A DNA stretch of 64,000 nucleotides from an uncultured Clostridia bacterium. GTDB lineage: Bacteria > Bacillota > Clostridia > Oscillospirales > Acutalibacteraceae. The translations under genes and the position numbers were made by a program. A model generated the notes under the pieces. It saw nothing but the letters and a program-made list of their open reading frames with translations. It was not told the DNA's origin and searched no databases. Positions 27,588-34,345 of this stretch are shown piece by piece (positions within the stretch are counted from its first letter, which is position 1; every line of letters begins with the position of its first letter). The stretch lies in NCBI GenBank assembly GCA_938034875.1, contig CALHND010000005.1, forward strand, positions 124,001 through 188,000. Reading direction: 5' to 3'.

Positions 27588-28067
27588 ATGAATAAAAAAA
27601 TTGTTTATCTTACTGTTGCTGTATGTACTCTTTTAGCTGTGCTGTGCTCCTGCACTGCATCAAGTGGCGACTCCTTGCTGGAAGTCATTGCAGGCGTTGA
27701 AGGCGTATCAAGCCAGGAATCTTCCATTGTTTCGTCAGTAATATCCTCAGATATACCGCAATCAAGTGAGCCTGAAGAAAGCAGCGATGAGTCGAGCAAA
27801 GCTGTTGTATCAGAGGATGAAACGCTTGACATCATTTATCCCGAAACCAACTACCCCACTGAAAAAAAGGCTTATGTTAACACCGAAACTGATCCCCTTA
27901 CCATGCGTACTAACCCCAGCTCATCTAATTATACTACTGTCATGATGATTCCTAAGGGCGCAGAGATTTCAGTAAAAGGTGAAACTGGCAGCTTTTACTT
28001 TGTTGAGTATGATGGTAAACTTGGATGGGTAAGCAGTGCTTATGTTAGATTTGCCGACAACACATAA
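27588..28067 (+). CDS. Lipoprotein with Ser/Glu-rich linker and SH3b domain
   Basis: The ATG at 27588, preceded by AAGGGACG, gives 159 residues; the upstream ATG at 27570 is less likely. A lipobox (LAVLCSC) follows a hydrophobic signal at residues 4-20. Residues ~22-75 are Ser/Glu-rich. The C-terminal ~65 residues form a bacterial SH3 domain (DPLTMRTNPSSSNY, IPKGAEISV, GKLGWVSSAYV). Such domains bind cell-wall peptides. It is 33 bases after the PBP gene and may be the last gene of that operon, as a wall-sensing partner; that is inference. Confidence 0.8.
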   Translation: MNKKIVYLTVAVCTLLAVLCSCTASSGDSLLEVIAGVEGVSSQESSIVSSVISSDIPQSSEPEESSDESSKAVVSEDETLDIIYPETNYPTEKKAYVNTETDPLTMRTNPSSSNYTTVMMIPKGAEISVKGETGSFYFVEYDGKLGWVSSAYVRFADNT

Positions 28068-28150
28068 TTAATTATTCCATACAGCTAAAGAACGGCAAAA
28101 TCACAAAGTGCAAAATATGTCGAAATATATAAAATTTGGTATCTTCATTA

Positions 28151-28196
28151 TGCACAATCCACATTGAAAACCTCAATGTCATATCAATTGTGGTGC
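28151..28196. other. Nested imperfect inverted repeat
   Basis: Outer arms TGCACAAT and ATTGTGGTGCA enclose inner arms ACATTGA and TCAATGT around AAACC. There is no clean T-tract, although TTTTTG follows 14 bases later. It lies between the lipoprotein stop and the next promoter; it could be a weak terminator or a protein-binding site. Confidence 0.45.
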
Positions 28197-28221
28197 AAAT
28201 CAGGGAAAGTTTTTGTACTAT

Positions 28222-28251
28222 TTGACATATCCATTTGTTATGAATTATAAT
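28222..28251 (+). promoter_or_regulatory. Sigma-A type promoter of the 77-residue protein gene
   Basis: TTGACA (28222-28227), 18 bases, TATAAT (28246-28251), then AGGAGGACAG before the ATG at 28284. Both boxes are consensus. Confidence 0.8.
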
Positions 28252-28283
28252 ATATTTATAATTTTAACAGGAGGACAGTCAGT

Positions 28284-28517
28284 ATGATTAAGACAATTTG
28301 CAAAACGGTTTATGACACCGATAAGGCAGTCGTAGTCAAGAAGTTCACCTCTGGCAACTTGGGTGATCCGCAAGGCTATGAAGAGGTACTTTTCCAGACA
28401 GAAACAGGCTCTTATTTCATATATGTCAACGGCGGTGCAGAATCCATTTATCCGACTGAGGATATCATGCGCATTGCCAAAACAAAAGTTGATGCTTGGA
28501 TTGCCGAGCGCGAATAA
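28284..28517 (+). CDS. Small conserved protein of unknown function
   Basis: The 77-residue acidic protein has alternating strand-like segments (KAVVVKKF, YEEVLFQTETGSYFIYVNGG) and a final helix (IMRIAKTKVDAWIAER). It has no Cys, no signal peptide and no membrane helix. I do not recognise a family. A consensus promoter, a near-perfect Shine-Dalgarno and a dedicated terminator show that it is a real, single, probably well-expressed gene. The sequence would suit a small cytosolic beta-sheet-plus-helix fold. Confidence 0.75.
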   Translation: MIKTICKTVYDTDKAVVVKKFTSGNLGDPQGYEEVLFQTETGSYFIYVNGGAESIYPTEDIMRIAKTKVDAWIAERE

Positions 28518-28531
28518 TAAGCTTAAAATTT

Positions 28532-28574
28532 ACAGCCACCGAACTTTATTTTTTGTTCGGTGGCTGTTTTTTTG
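28532..28574 (+). terminator. Terminator of the 77-residue protein gene
   Basis: ACAGCCACCGAAC and GTTCGGTGGCTGT form a perfect 13-bp stem followed by seven T. Confidence 0.9.
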
Positions 28575-28663
28575 AAAATGTTTATAAACTATTGCTTTTA
28601 CATGTAAAAAATGGCATAATAATATAGTAAAAAAGCTTTTAAATATTATAAGGATGGTAAAAC

Positions 28664-30079
28664 GTGAGACGAACAAAAATTGTATGCACGCTGGGCCCTG
28701 CAAGCAGCAGCGAAAGCGTTGTAGAAAATATGTTAAAAAGCGGCATGAATGTAGCGAGACTTAATTTCTCCCATGGCGATCATGATTATCATAAAAATAT
28801 GTTAGACACCTTTCGAAAGGTAAGAGACAGACTTGATTATCCTGCTGCGGTTTTGCTCGACACAAAAGGGCCGGAAGTCAGAATATGCAACATTGCTGAC
28901 GGCAAAGCCGAACTGACAGAAGGCGCTAAATTTGTTTTGACCACCAAAGAGGAAATTGGAAACGACCAGCGAGTGACAATAACCTATGCCGATTTGCCCA
29001 AAAAGCTCAGCGGCGGTGAACGCATATTAATTGATGACGGAAAAATAGCGCTAAAAGTTGACAGCGTCACCGAAACAGATGTTATATGCACTGTTATCGG
29101 CGGCGGAACACTGCTGCCCCAAAAAAGCATAAATGTTCCTAATGTAAGCCTCAATATGCCTTATTTAAGCGAACAGGACGAAAAAGACATCCTTTTTGGA
29201 GTAGAAAATGATGTTGATTTCATTGCAGCATCGTTTGTTCGCTGCAAAGAAGATGTAATGGCGCTGAGAAAGCTTCTTGACTATAACGGTGGACATTCTA
29301 TCAGAATTATTGCAAAAATTGAAAACATTGAAGGCGTAGAAAATTTTGATGAGATACTGGAGCATTCCGACGGCGTTATGATCGCTCGCGGAGACATGGG
29401 TGTCGAGATTGCATTTGAGCGTTTACCAGGAATACAGAAAAAGTTCATTCACAAATGCTATTCTGCCGGAAAAATGGTCATCACTGCCACACAAATGCTT
29501 GAGTCTATGATACATTCAACCATGCCGACACGAGCCGAAATTACTGATGTAGCAAACGCTGTTTTTGACGGCACTTCGGCAGTTATGCTTTCAGGGGAAA
29601 CAGCCATGGGCGATGATCCTGTTCTTGTTGTTCAAACAATGGCAAAAATTGCAGAACAGGCTGAACATGATGCTTTCGATATGAATATATACCACGACAT
29701 ACAGCAATTTAACAGTGACGACATTACAAATGCAATATGCGATGCCGCATGCACAACAGCACGCGATATAAACGCAAAAGCAATTATTGCCGTTACCAAA
29801 TCGGGTAAAACAGCTAGACGCGTATCAAAATTCAGACCAAATCAGCCAATAGTAGCCTCCACACCTGATATTAAGACATACCATCAGCTTGCTCTCTCGT
29901 GGGGTGTGTCTCCTGTATCGGCACTTTTTCAAGATAGTGAAGAGGCTCTTTTCCGCCACGCCATTGACTGTGCAAAAAAAATTGACGTTGTAGAAAATGG
30001 TGACACGGTAGTAATTACTGCAGGCATTCCACTTAATCAACCCGGCACAACCAACATTCTCAAAGTTGAAACAGTTTAA
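28664..30079 (+). CDS. pyk: Pyruvate kinase
   Basis: The 471-residue enzyme transfers phosphate from phosphoenolpyruvate to ADP, the last step of glycolysis. Visible motifs are RRTKIVCTLGPASSS at the start, GMNVARLNFSHGDH, LLDTKGPEVR, the catalytic IIAKIENIEGVENFDEI, MIARGDMGVEI, and ATQMLESMIHSTMPTRAE. The C-terminal allosteric domain ends normally; the extra PEP-utiliser domain of some Firmicutes is absent. The start is GTG at 28664 after AAGGATGG. It is followed by pyrophosphatase 57 bases later, possibly in one transcript. Confidence 0.97.
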   Translation: MRRTKIVCTLGPASSSESVVENMLKSGMNVARLNFSHGDHDYHKNMLDTFRKVRDRLDYPAAVLLDTKGPEVRICNIADGKAELTEGAKFVLTTKEEIGNDQRVTITYADLPKKLSGGERILIDDGKIALKVDSVTETDVICTVIGGGTLLPQKSINVPNVSLNMPYLSEQDEKDILFGVENDVDFIAASFVRCKEDVMALRKLLDYNGGHSIRIIAKIENIEGVENFDEILEHSDGVMIARGDMGVEIAFERLPGIQKKFIHKCYSAGKMVITATQMLESMIHSTMPTRAEITDVANAVFDGTSAVMLSGETAMGDDPVLVVQTMAKIAEQAEHDAFDMNIYHDIQQFNSDDITNAICDAACTTARDINAKAIIAVTKSGKTARRVSKFRPNQPIVASTPDIKTYHQLALSWGVSPVSALFQDSEEALFRHAIDCAKKIDVVENGDTVVITAGIPLNQPGTTNILKVETV

Positions 30080-30136
30080 CCGTTATTTAATATATCGGTG
30101 AGCACTGTAAAATATTAATAACTGGAGTTGTTTATA

Positions 30137-30664
30137 TTGAACATTTGGCATGATATTTCAGCCGACCGAATTTCAGCTGAAAACTTTATAGCTGTCATCG
30201 AAATACCAAAGGATTGCAAAGTCAAATATGAGCTTGATAAGGAAACAGGCCTACTGCGTATGGACAGAGTACTGCACACTTCTACTCACTATCCCGCAAA
30301 CTACGGCTTCATTCCCCGCACCTTTGCAGAGGACAACGACCCTCTGGATGTACTCGTGCTAACTTCGGTTCCGGTATACCCGCTAACACTCATACAGTGC
30401 TACCCCATTGGTGCAATCAAAATGACCGATAACAATGAAAATGATCAAAAAATTATTGCAATTCCATTCGGTGATCCCAACTATAATATTTATAAAAGCA
30501 TAAAAGAACTTCCAAAACACATTTTCGACGAAATGGCACATTTTTTTACAGTATACAAGCAGCTGGAAAATAAGACAACCGCCGTTCAGGAAATTGTAGA
30601 GCCCGAAGAAGCTATAAAAATTATTACTCAGTCTTTGAATAGCTATAACCGCATTTACGTTTAA
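30137..30664 (+). CDS. ppa: Inorganic pyrophosphatase, family I
   Basis: The product (175 residues) hydrolyses pyrophosphate to two phosphates in the cytosol and pulls biosynthetic reactions forward. Family I marks are the MNIWHDI start, YELDKETG, DRVLHTSTHYPANYGFIPRT, and the metal site EDNDPLDVLVL. TTG at 30137 is chosen as start because TGGAG lies nine bases upstream and the product then begins MNIWHDI; an earlier TTG at 30128 sits on the ribosome site. Confidence 0.93.
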   Translation: MNIWHDISADRISAENFIAVIEIPKDCKVKYELDKETGLLRMDRVLHTSTHYPANYGFIPRTFAEDNDPLDVLVLTSVPVYPLTLIQCYPIGAIKMTDNNENDQKIIAIPFGDPNYNIYKSIKELPKHIFDEMAHFFTVYKQLENKTTAVQEIVEPEEAIKIITQSLNSYNRIYV

Positions 30665-30701
30665 GTTTATTTTAAAATTACAAATAAAACAGGAGAAAAA
30701 C

Positions 30702-31592
30702 ATGAAAAAGGTTCTGATAATACTAAACCCGTGCGCAGGTGTCAGACGCGCAAACCGTTTTATGACCGATATTATCTCACTTTTTTGTGATCATGATTAT
30801 GTTTGCACGGTTAAAACAACTACTAAATCATTAAACGGCCATGACATTGTTTTATTAGTAGGAGAAGGCCACGATCTGATAGTTTGTATCGGTGGAGACG
30901 GCACCTATAATGAGGTTGTCTCTGGCATGATTGATAAGGGCTTAACCTGTCCGCTGGGATACATCCCTGCCGGCTCAACAAACGATTTTGCTACATCACT
31001 CGGTCTGTCAAAAAATATAATGAAAGCAGCTGAAAACATTATTACGGGCAGGTGTCAAAAATTTGACGTTGGCTCTTTTAACGGCAGAAAATTCACTTAT
31101 GTGGCTTCGTTCGGTGCTTTTACCAGCACTTCCTACTCCACTCCCACCGACATGAAAAATGCGCTCGGTCACCTCGCCTATCTTTTACAGGGAATAAAGA
31201 GCTTACCTGAAATTAAACCCCAGCACCTTAAAGTTACAATTGACGGAAATGTGTATGAGGACGACTACCTTTTTGCAGCAATATGCAATTCTACATCTCT
31301 TGGCGGCATAATCAAACTGGACAAAAAGTATGTAGACATGAACGATGGTTTATTTGAAGTTTTACTCGTTCGCTCACCCGATAATATTGGCGAGCTTGCA
31401 ACAGCTATTCATGACCTGAATTGCAAAAACTATGAAAAAAGCCCGATGATCGACCTGTTCAGCGCCGGCACAATAGAATTAGAAGCCTCTGCTTTACATG
31501 ATTGGTCGCTTGACGGCGAACGCGAGCTTGGTGCTGAGCATATTTTAATAGAAAATTTGCACGATGCTATCACGCTGATAGTACCAAATTAA
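30702..31592 (+). CDS. Diacylglycerol kinase-family lipid kinase (YegS/BmrU-like)
   Basis: The 296-residue protein has the DAGK catalytic motif CIGGDGTYNEVVSG (GGDGT at residues 64-68), IPAGSTNDFATSLG, and a C-terminal half ending with SLDGE. The family phosphorylates lipids such as diacylglycerol, undecaprenol or ceramide-like substrates at the membrane. Which one is not decidable here. GGAG lies 8 bases before the ATG, and the gene closely follows ppa. It ends at a strong terminator. Confidence 0.85.
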   Translation: MKKVLIILNPCAGVRRANRFMTDIISLFCDHDYVCTVKTTTKSLNGHDIVLLVGEGHDLIVCIGGDGTYNEVVSGMIDKGLTCPLGYIPAGSTNDFATSLGLSKNIMKAAENIITGRCQKFDVGSFNGRKFTYVASFGAFTSTSYSTPTDMKNALGHLAYLLQGIKSLPEIKPQHLKVTIDGNVYEDDYLFAAICNSTSLGGIIKLDKKYVDMNDGLFEVLLVRSPDNIGELATAIHDLNCKNYEKSPMIDLFSAGTIELEASALHDWSLDGERELGAEHILIENLHDAITLIVPN

Positions 31593-31602
31593 TAAAAATT
31601 AC

Positions 31603-31640
31603 CGCCCGTAAGCTATAACGCTTACGGGCGATTTGTTTTT
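31603..31640 (+). terminator. Terminator after the lipid kinase gene
   Basis: CGCCCGTAAGC and GCTTACGGGCG form an 11-bp perfect stem, followed by ATTTGTTTTT. Confidence 0.85.
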
Positions 31641-31644
31641 ATTC

Positions 31645-31980
31645 CTACCTAAATACATCGGCTATCTCGCTGATAGTGATGTAGGCTGTTGGGTCTACGC
31701 TGTGGACTATATTCTTCATTTTACCAACCTGAAATCGGTTAACTATAAAATATATTGCGCTTTTTAATTTTTTTAAATATCTGCATTCCGCAGTCAACAT
31801 TGTCACTCCGCTTTCAAATTCAGCCGTCAGCGCAGCACAAATATCATCGGGTTTATCTGTTATAATCATTGCCACCTTTGCTCTGTCAAAACCCTCAATA
31901 TTGTAATCTATTGTTTTTACCTTAGCAAAATAAGTAACTATTGAACAAACGGGCAATATGTATCTCCGAAAAGTGCACAC
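31645..31980 (-). pseudogene. YitT-family remnant: DUF2179 C-terminal domain only
   Basis: Residues ~20-111 match the soluble C-terminal domain of YitT proteins: IEGFDRAKVAMIITDKP, GVTMLTAE, then KMKNIVHSVDPTAYITISEI. Complete YitT proteins have about 280 residues with five or six N-terminal helices. Here those are missing, and only about 20 residues resembling the end of the last helix remain. The frame is closed upstream by a stop near 32000, and the next gene begins at 32024. The GTG at 31980 has no convincing ribosome site. A 5' truncation is the simplest reading; an independent soluble protein is possible. Confidence 0.65.
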
Positions 31981-32023
31981 TGCTATAAATTCACTGGTTT
32001 AATTTTTTTAATAAACCGTTTTA

Positions 32024-32233
32024 TCATAATTCCAACTGTTTTTCTTTGTAATATAACAAGCAGTGACAGTAGCCCTCGTAGTCAGGGTCGGCCATTTTTT
32101 CACGAAAATCTTTACAAATGCACTTTGTATCATCACTACGATTGAGCAGACACGGGCAGTATCCGCCTGAGCGTTTCAGCCCTTCTTTAACCGACTCTAC
32201 TATCGTTTTATCCTCATTAAATCTAATCTTCAT
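32024..32233 (-). CDS. Ferredoxin-thioredoxin reductase catalytic-domain-like protein
   Basis: The 69-residue protein has three CxC pairs: CPC at residues 26-28, CIC at 38-40 and CHC at 56-58. It resembles the catalytic subunit of ferredoxin:thioredoxin reductase, which uses a [4Fe-4S] cluster to reduce a thioredoxin disulfide with electrons from ferredoxin. Plant-type enzymes have CPC-X16-CPC-X8-CHC from memory; here the spacing is X9 and X15, so the outer distance is the same but the middle pair is shifted. The gene overlaps the stop-start of the thioredoxin gene by 4 bases, which strongly supports a partnership. No variable subunit is present. Confidence 0.78.
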   Translation of the reverse strand: MKIRFNEDKTIVESVKEGLKRSGGYCPCLLNRSDDTKCICKDFREKMADPDYEGYCHCLLYYKEKQLEL

Positions 32234-32544
32234 AGTACATCAATCAGATCTAAAATCTGCTCCTTGTCAACTCCGCCAACGGATACACGCTTCAACTCTC
32301 CATTGTAAAATACCATCAGTGTGGGAATGCTCTGTACTCCATAGGAAATAGGTATATCTTCATTTCCATCAATATTGTATGAGCAGAATTTAACGTCGTC
32401 TATTTCCTCTGCTACTTCATGTACAATAGGAGCTAACATTTTGCACGGCATACACCATTCCGCCCAAAAATCAACCAGTACAGGAATATTGCTCTCAAGT
32501 ACTTCGCTATGGAAATTTTCCTTATCCACTGAAATCATACACAT
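32230..32544 (-). CDS. trxA: Thioredoxin
   Basis: The 104-residue protein has the thioredoxin fold with VLVDFWAEWCMPCKMLAPI; the active-site Cys are 31 and 34. The usual WCGPC is WCMPC here, which may shift its redox potential. The cis-Pro loop (SIPTLMVFYNGE) is intact. It reduces protein disulfides in the cytosol. The translationally coupled FTR-like gene suggests that ferredoxin, not NADPH, supplies electrons. AAAGGATATGG precedes the ATG. The upstream glycosylase gene ends 24 bases away. Confidence 0.92.
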   Translation of the reverse strand: MCMISVDKENFHSEVLESNIPVLVDFWAEWCMPCKMLAPIVHEVAEEIDDVKFCSYNIDGNEDIPISYGVQSIPTLMVFYNGELKRVSVGGVDKEQILDLIDVL

Positions 32545-32568
32545 ATTACCATATCCTTTCGGTTATAT

Positions 32569-33075
32569 TTATATATTTGTACCGCCAACAGCCTGTGCAA
32601 CAGCTCTGTATTTTTCACATAATTGATCTACATTCATTTTTGCGTTTGCGGGGCTGGTACTCGGCAAGCAAATTGCTTTTATTCCTGTTTTGGGCTCACA
32701 CAGCCGCTCATATAGCTTATACGCTGTAGCCCCTGTGGTGAAAATTTTAGTTATTTGCGTGTTTTTAATCAGACCTGCAATATCATTCGGAACCGGATTA
32801 GAAATTGAGCTGTCAGATGAACCTTCAATATCACAGCTTTTTACAACATCCCACAGTGCAATATGGTGTCGGTGCAGTAAATCAATCTTATCCTGGTTTA
32901 ATTGCGGCAGGGACTCACCCAGCACAGCCGACAACACTTTCCAAAAGCGGTTTTGGGGATGCCCATAGTAAAAACCTACTTCACGCGATTTTACCGATGG
33001 CATAGTGCCAAGTATTAAAACACGACTGTCACCAAAACAGATCGGTTCAATTGTGTGTGTTACCCTTTCGGTCAT
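32569..33075 (-). CDS. DNA-deoxyinosine (hypoxanthine-DNA) glycosylase, UDG superfamily
   Basis: The 168-residue protein matches the hypoxanthine-DNA glycosylase branch of the uracil-DNA glycosylase superfamily: RVLILGTMPSVKSREVGFYY, then GHPQNRFWKVL near residue 38, NPVPNDI in the middle, and the C-terminal LPSTSPAN near residue 138. The enzyme removes deaminated adenine (hypoxanthine) from DNA to start base-excision repair. ATG at 33075 with AAGGAG upstream. It lies just before trx on the same strand and after the terminator of the U32 gene. Confidence 0.85.
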   Translation of the reverse strand: MTERVTHTIEPICFGDSRVLILGTMPSVKSREVGFYYGHPQNRFWKVLSAVLGESLPQLNQDKIDLLHRHHIALWDVVKSCDIEGSSDSSISNPVPNDIAGLIKNTQITKIFTTGATAYKLYERLCEPKTGIKAICLPSTSPANAKMNVDQLCEKYRAVAQAVGGTNI

Positions 33076-33090
33076 TTTAGCTCCTTGTTT

Positions 33091-33121
33091 TAAAAAAAGC
33101 TCCGACTTTTGTCAGAGCCTT
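33091..33121 (-). terminator. Terminator of the thyX-tmk-...-U32 operon
   Basis: On the minus strand AGGCTCTGAC and GTCGGAGCTTT form a stem with one mismatch around a short A-rich loop, followed by a T-run. It lies six bases past the U32 gene stop. Confidence 0.82.
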
Positions 33122-33127
33122 TTAAAA

Positions 33128-34345
33128 TTATGCTTTCATGCGCAGTAATGCGCCCTTTTTAATTTCCCTTTCAAACGGGATTTTGATAATTTGCATAGGA
33201 TGAGGCGCGCTGTCAATCATTTGACCGTCAGCATCATACAAACTGTCGGTAGCCACCTCGAACGGTGCGCTGCCCGGTTCAAGGCAGTCAAGCGTAGTGC
33301 CACGGAAAAATTTATTTTTAAGAGTGGCAACTACACATCCATTTTCATAACCCTCAACAACAGCTACAACCGCATAATCGCGAATGTATCCACCGTTTTC
33401 GTAAGTTTGCATGTTTGGTGTACGGCCGTAATAAAATCCCGTGGAATATGTGCGGTGGCTGATTTTATTCAGCTCTTCCATAACCCATTGGGGAGTGGGT
33501 GCATCACTATTGGTATAATATGCATTTATTGCACCCCGATATGCGTTGGTAGTGACAGCAACATAGTAATGGGATTTTGCCCTGCCCTCAATTTTAAGCG
33601 AAGTAATACCTGCATTCGCCATATCGGCAATGTGTTCTGCCATGCACATATCGTTTGCGTTTAAAATGTATGTGCCCTTATCGGTTTCAGTCACATCGTA
33701 AAACTCTCCCTGTCGCTTTTGCTCCATAAGAGAATAGCTCCAACGGCACGGCTGAGCGCAGTCTCCGCGGTTTGCATCTCTGCCGGTCATGTACATCGAC
33801 AAAAGGCATCGGCCCGAATATGACATGCACACCGCACCGTGTGCAAACGCCTCCAACTCAAGTGTTTTCGGCGTTTTTGCACGAATAGCGGATATTTCGT
33901 CTAGTGTAAGTTCTCTTGCTACAACGATGCGTTTTGCGCCCATTTCATGCAAAACGCAGGCTGTTTCAGCATTAACAACGCCCATTTGAACAGATGCGTG
34001 TATCTCTGTATTCGGTGCATTTTCACGCACCATTTTCATTGCGCCAAGGTCTGTAACTATGAATGCGTCAGCGCCTGCATCACGAGCAGCCACAATAAAA
34101 TCAGGCAAGCGCTCCATTTCGTCAGGGTGCATCAGCGTGTTTACTGTAATGTGCGCACGCACGCCGTGAGAATGTGCATATTCTATACCCTGCGCCATTT
34201 TCTCAGCGTCAAAATTTTGAGCCCCTGCGCGCATGCCAAATTCAGTTCCCGCAAAGTAAACAGCATCGGCGCCGAAGTCAACTGCGCACTTAAGCCTGGT
34301 AATATCGCCCGCGGGGCAAAGTAATTCCAGTTTTTTTGATTTCAT
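33128..34345 (-). CDS. Peptidase U32-family protein, TrhP-type tRNA hydroxylation enzyme
   Basis: The 405-residue protein begins with ELLCPAGDITRLKCAVDFGADAVYFAG and has the Cys/His set EAFAHGAVCMSYSGRCLLS, then RGDCAQPCRW, which mark the U32 family. Members once called peptidases include TrhP/YegQ, which uses prephenate to hydroxylate U34 of tRNAs, probably with an iron-sulfur cluster. I assign that role by family; collagenase-like peptidase activity is the alternative. Its ATG directly abuts the mltG stop, so it is the last gene of the operon. Confidence 0.82.
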   Translation of the reverse strand: MKSKKLELLCPAGDITRLKCAVDFGADAVYFAGTEFGMRAGAQNFDAEKMAQGIEYAHSHGVRAHITVNTLMHPDEMERLPDFIVAARDAGADAFIVTDLGAMKMVRENAPNTEIHASVQMGVVNAETACVLHEMGAKRIVVARELTLDEISAIRAKTPKTLELEAFAHGAVCMSYSGRCLLSMYMTGRDANRGDCAQPCRWSYSLMEQKRQGEFYDVTETDKGTYILNANDMCMAEHIADMANAGITSLKIEGRAKSHYYVAVTTNAYRGAINAYYTNSDAPTPQWVMEELNKISHRTYSTGFYYGRTPNMQTYENGGYIRDYAVVAVVEGYENGCVVATLKNKFFRGTTLDCLEPGSAPFEVATDSLYDADGQMIDSAPHPMQIIKIPFEREIKKGALLRMKA

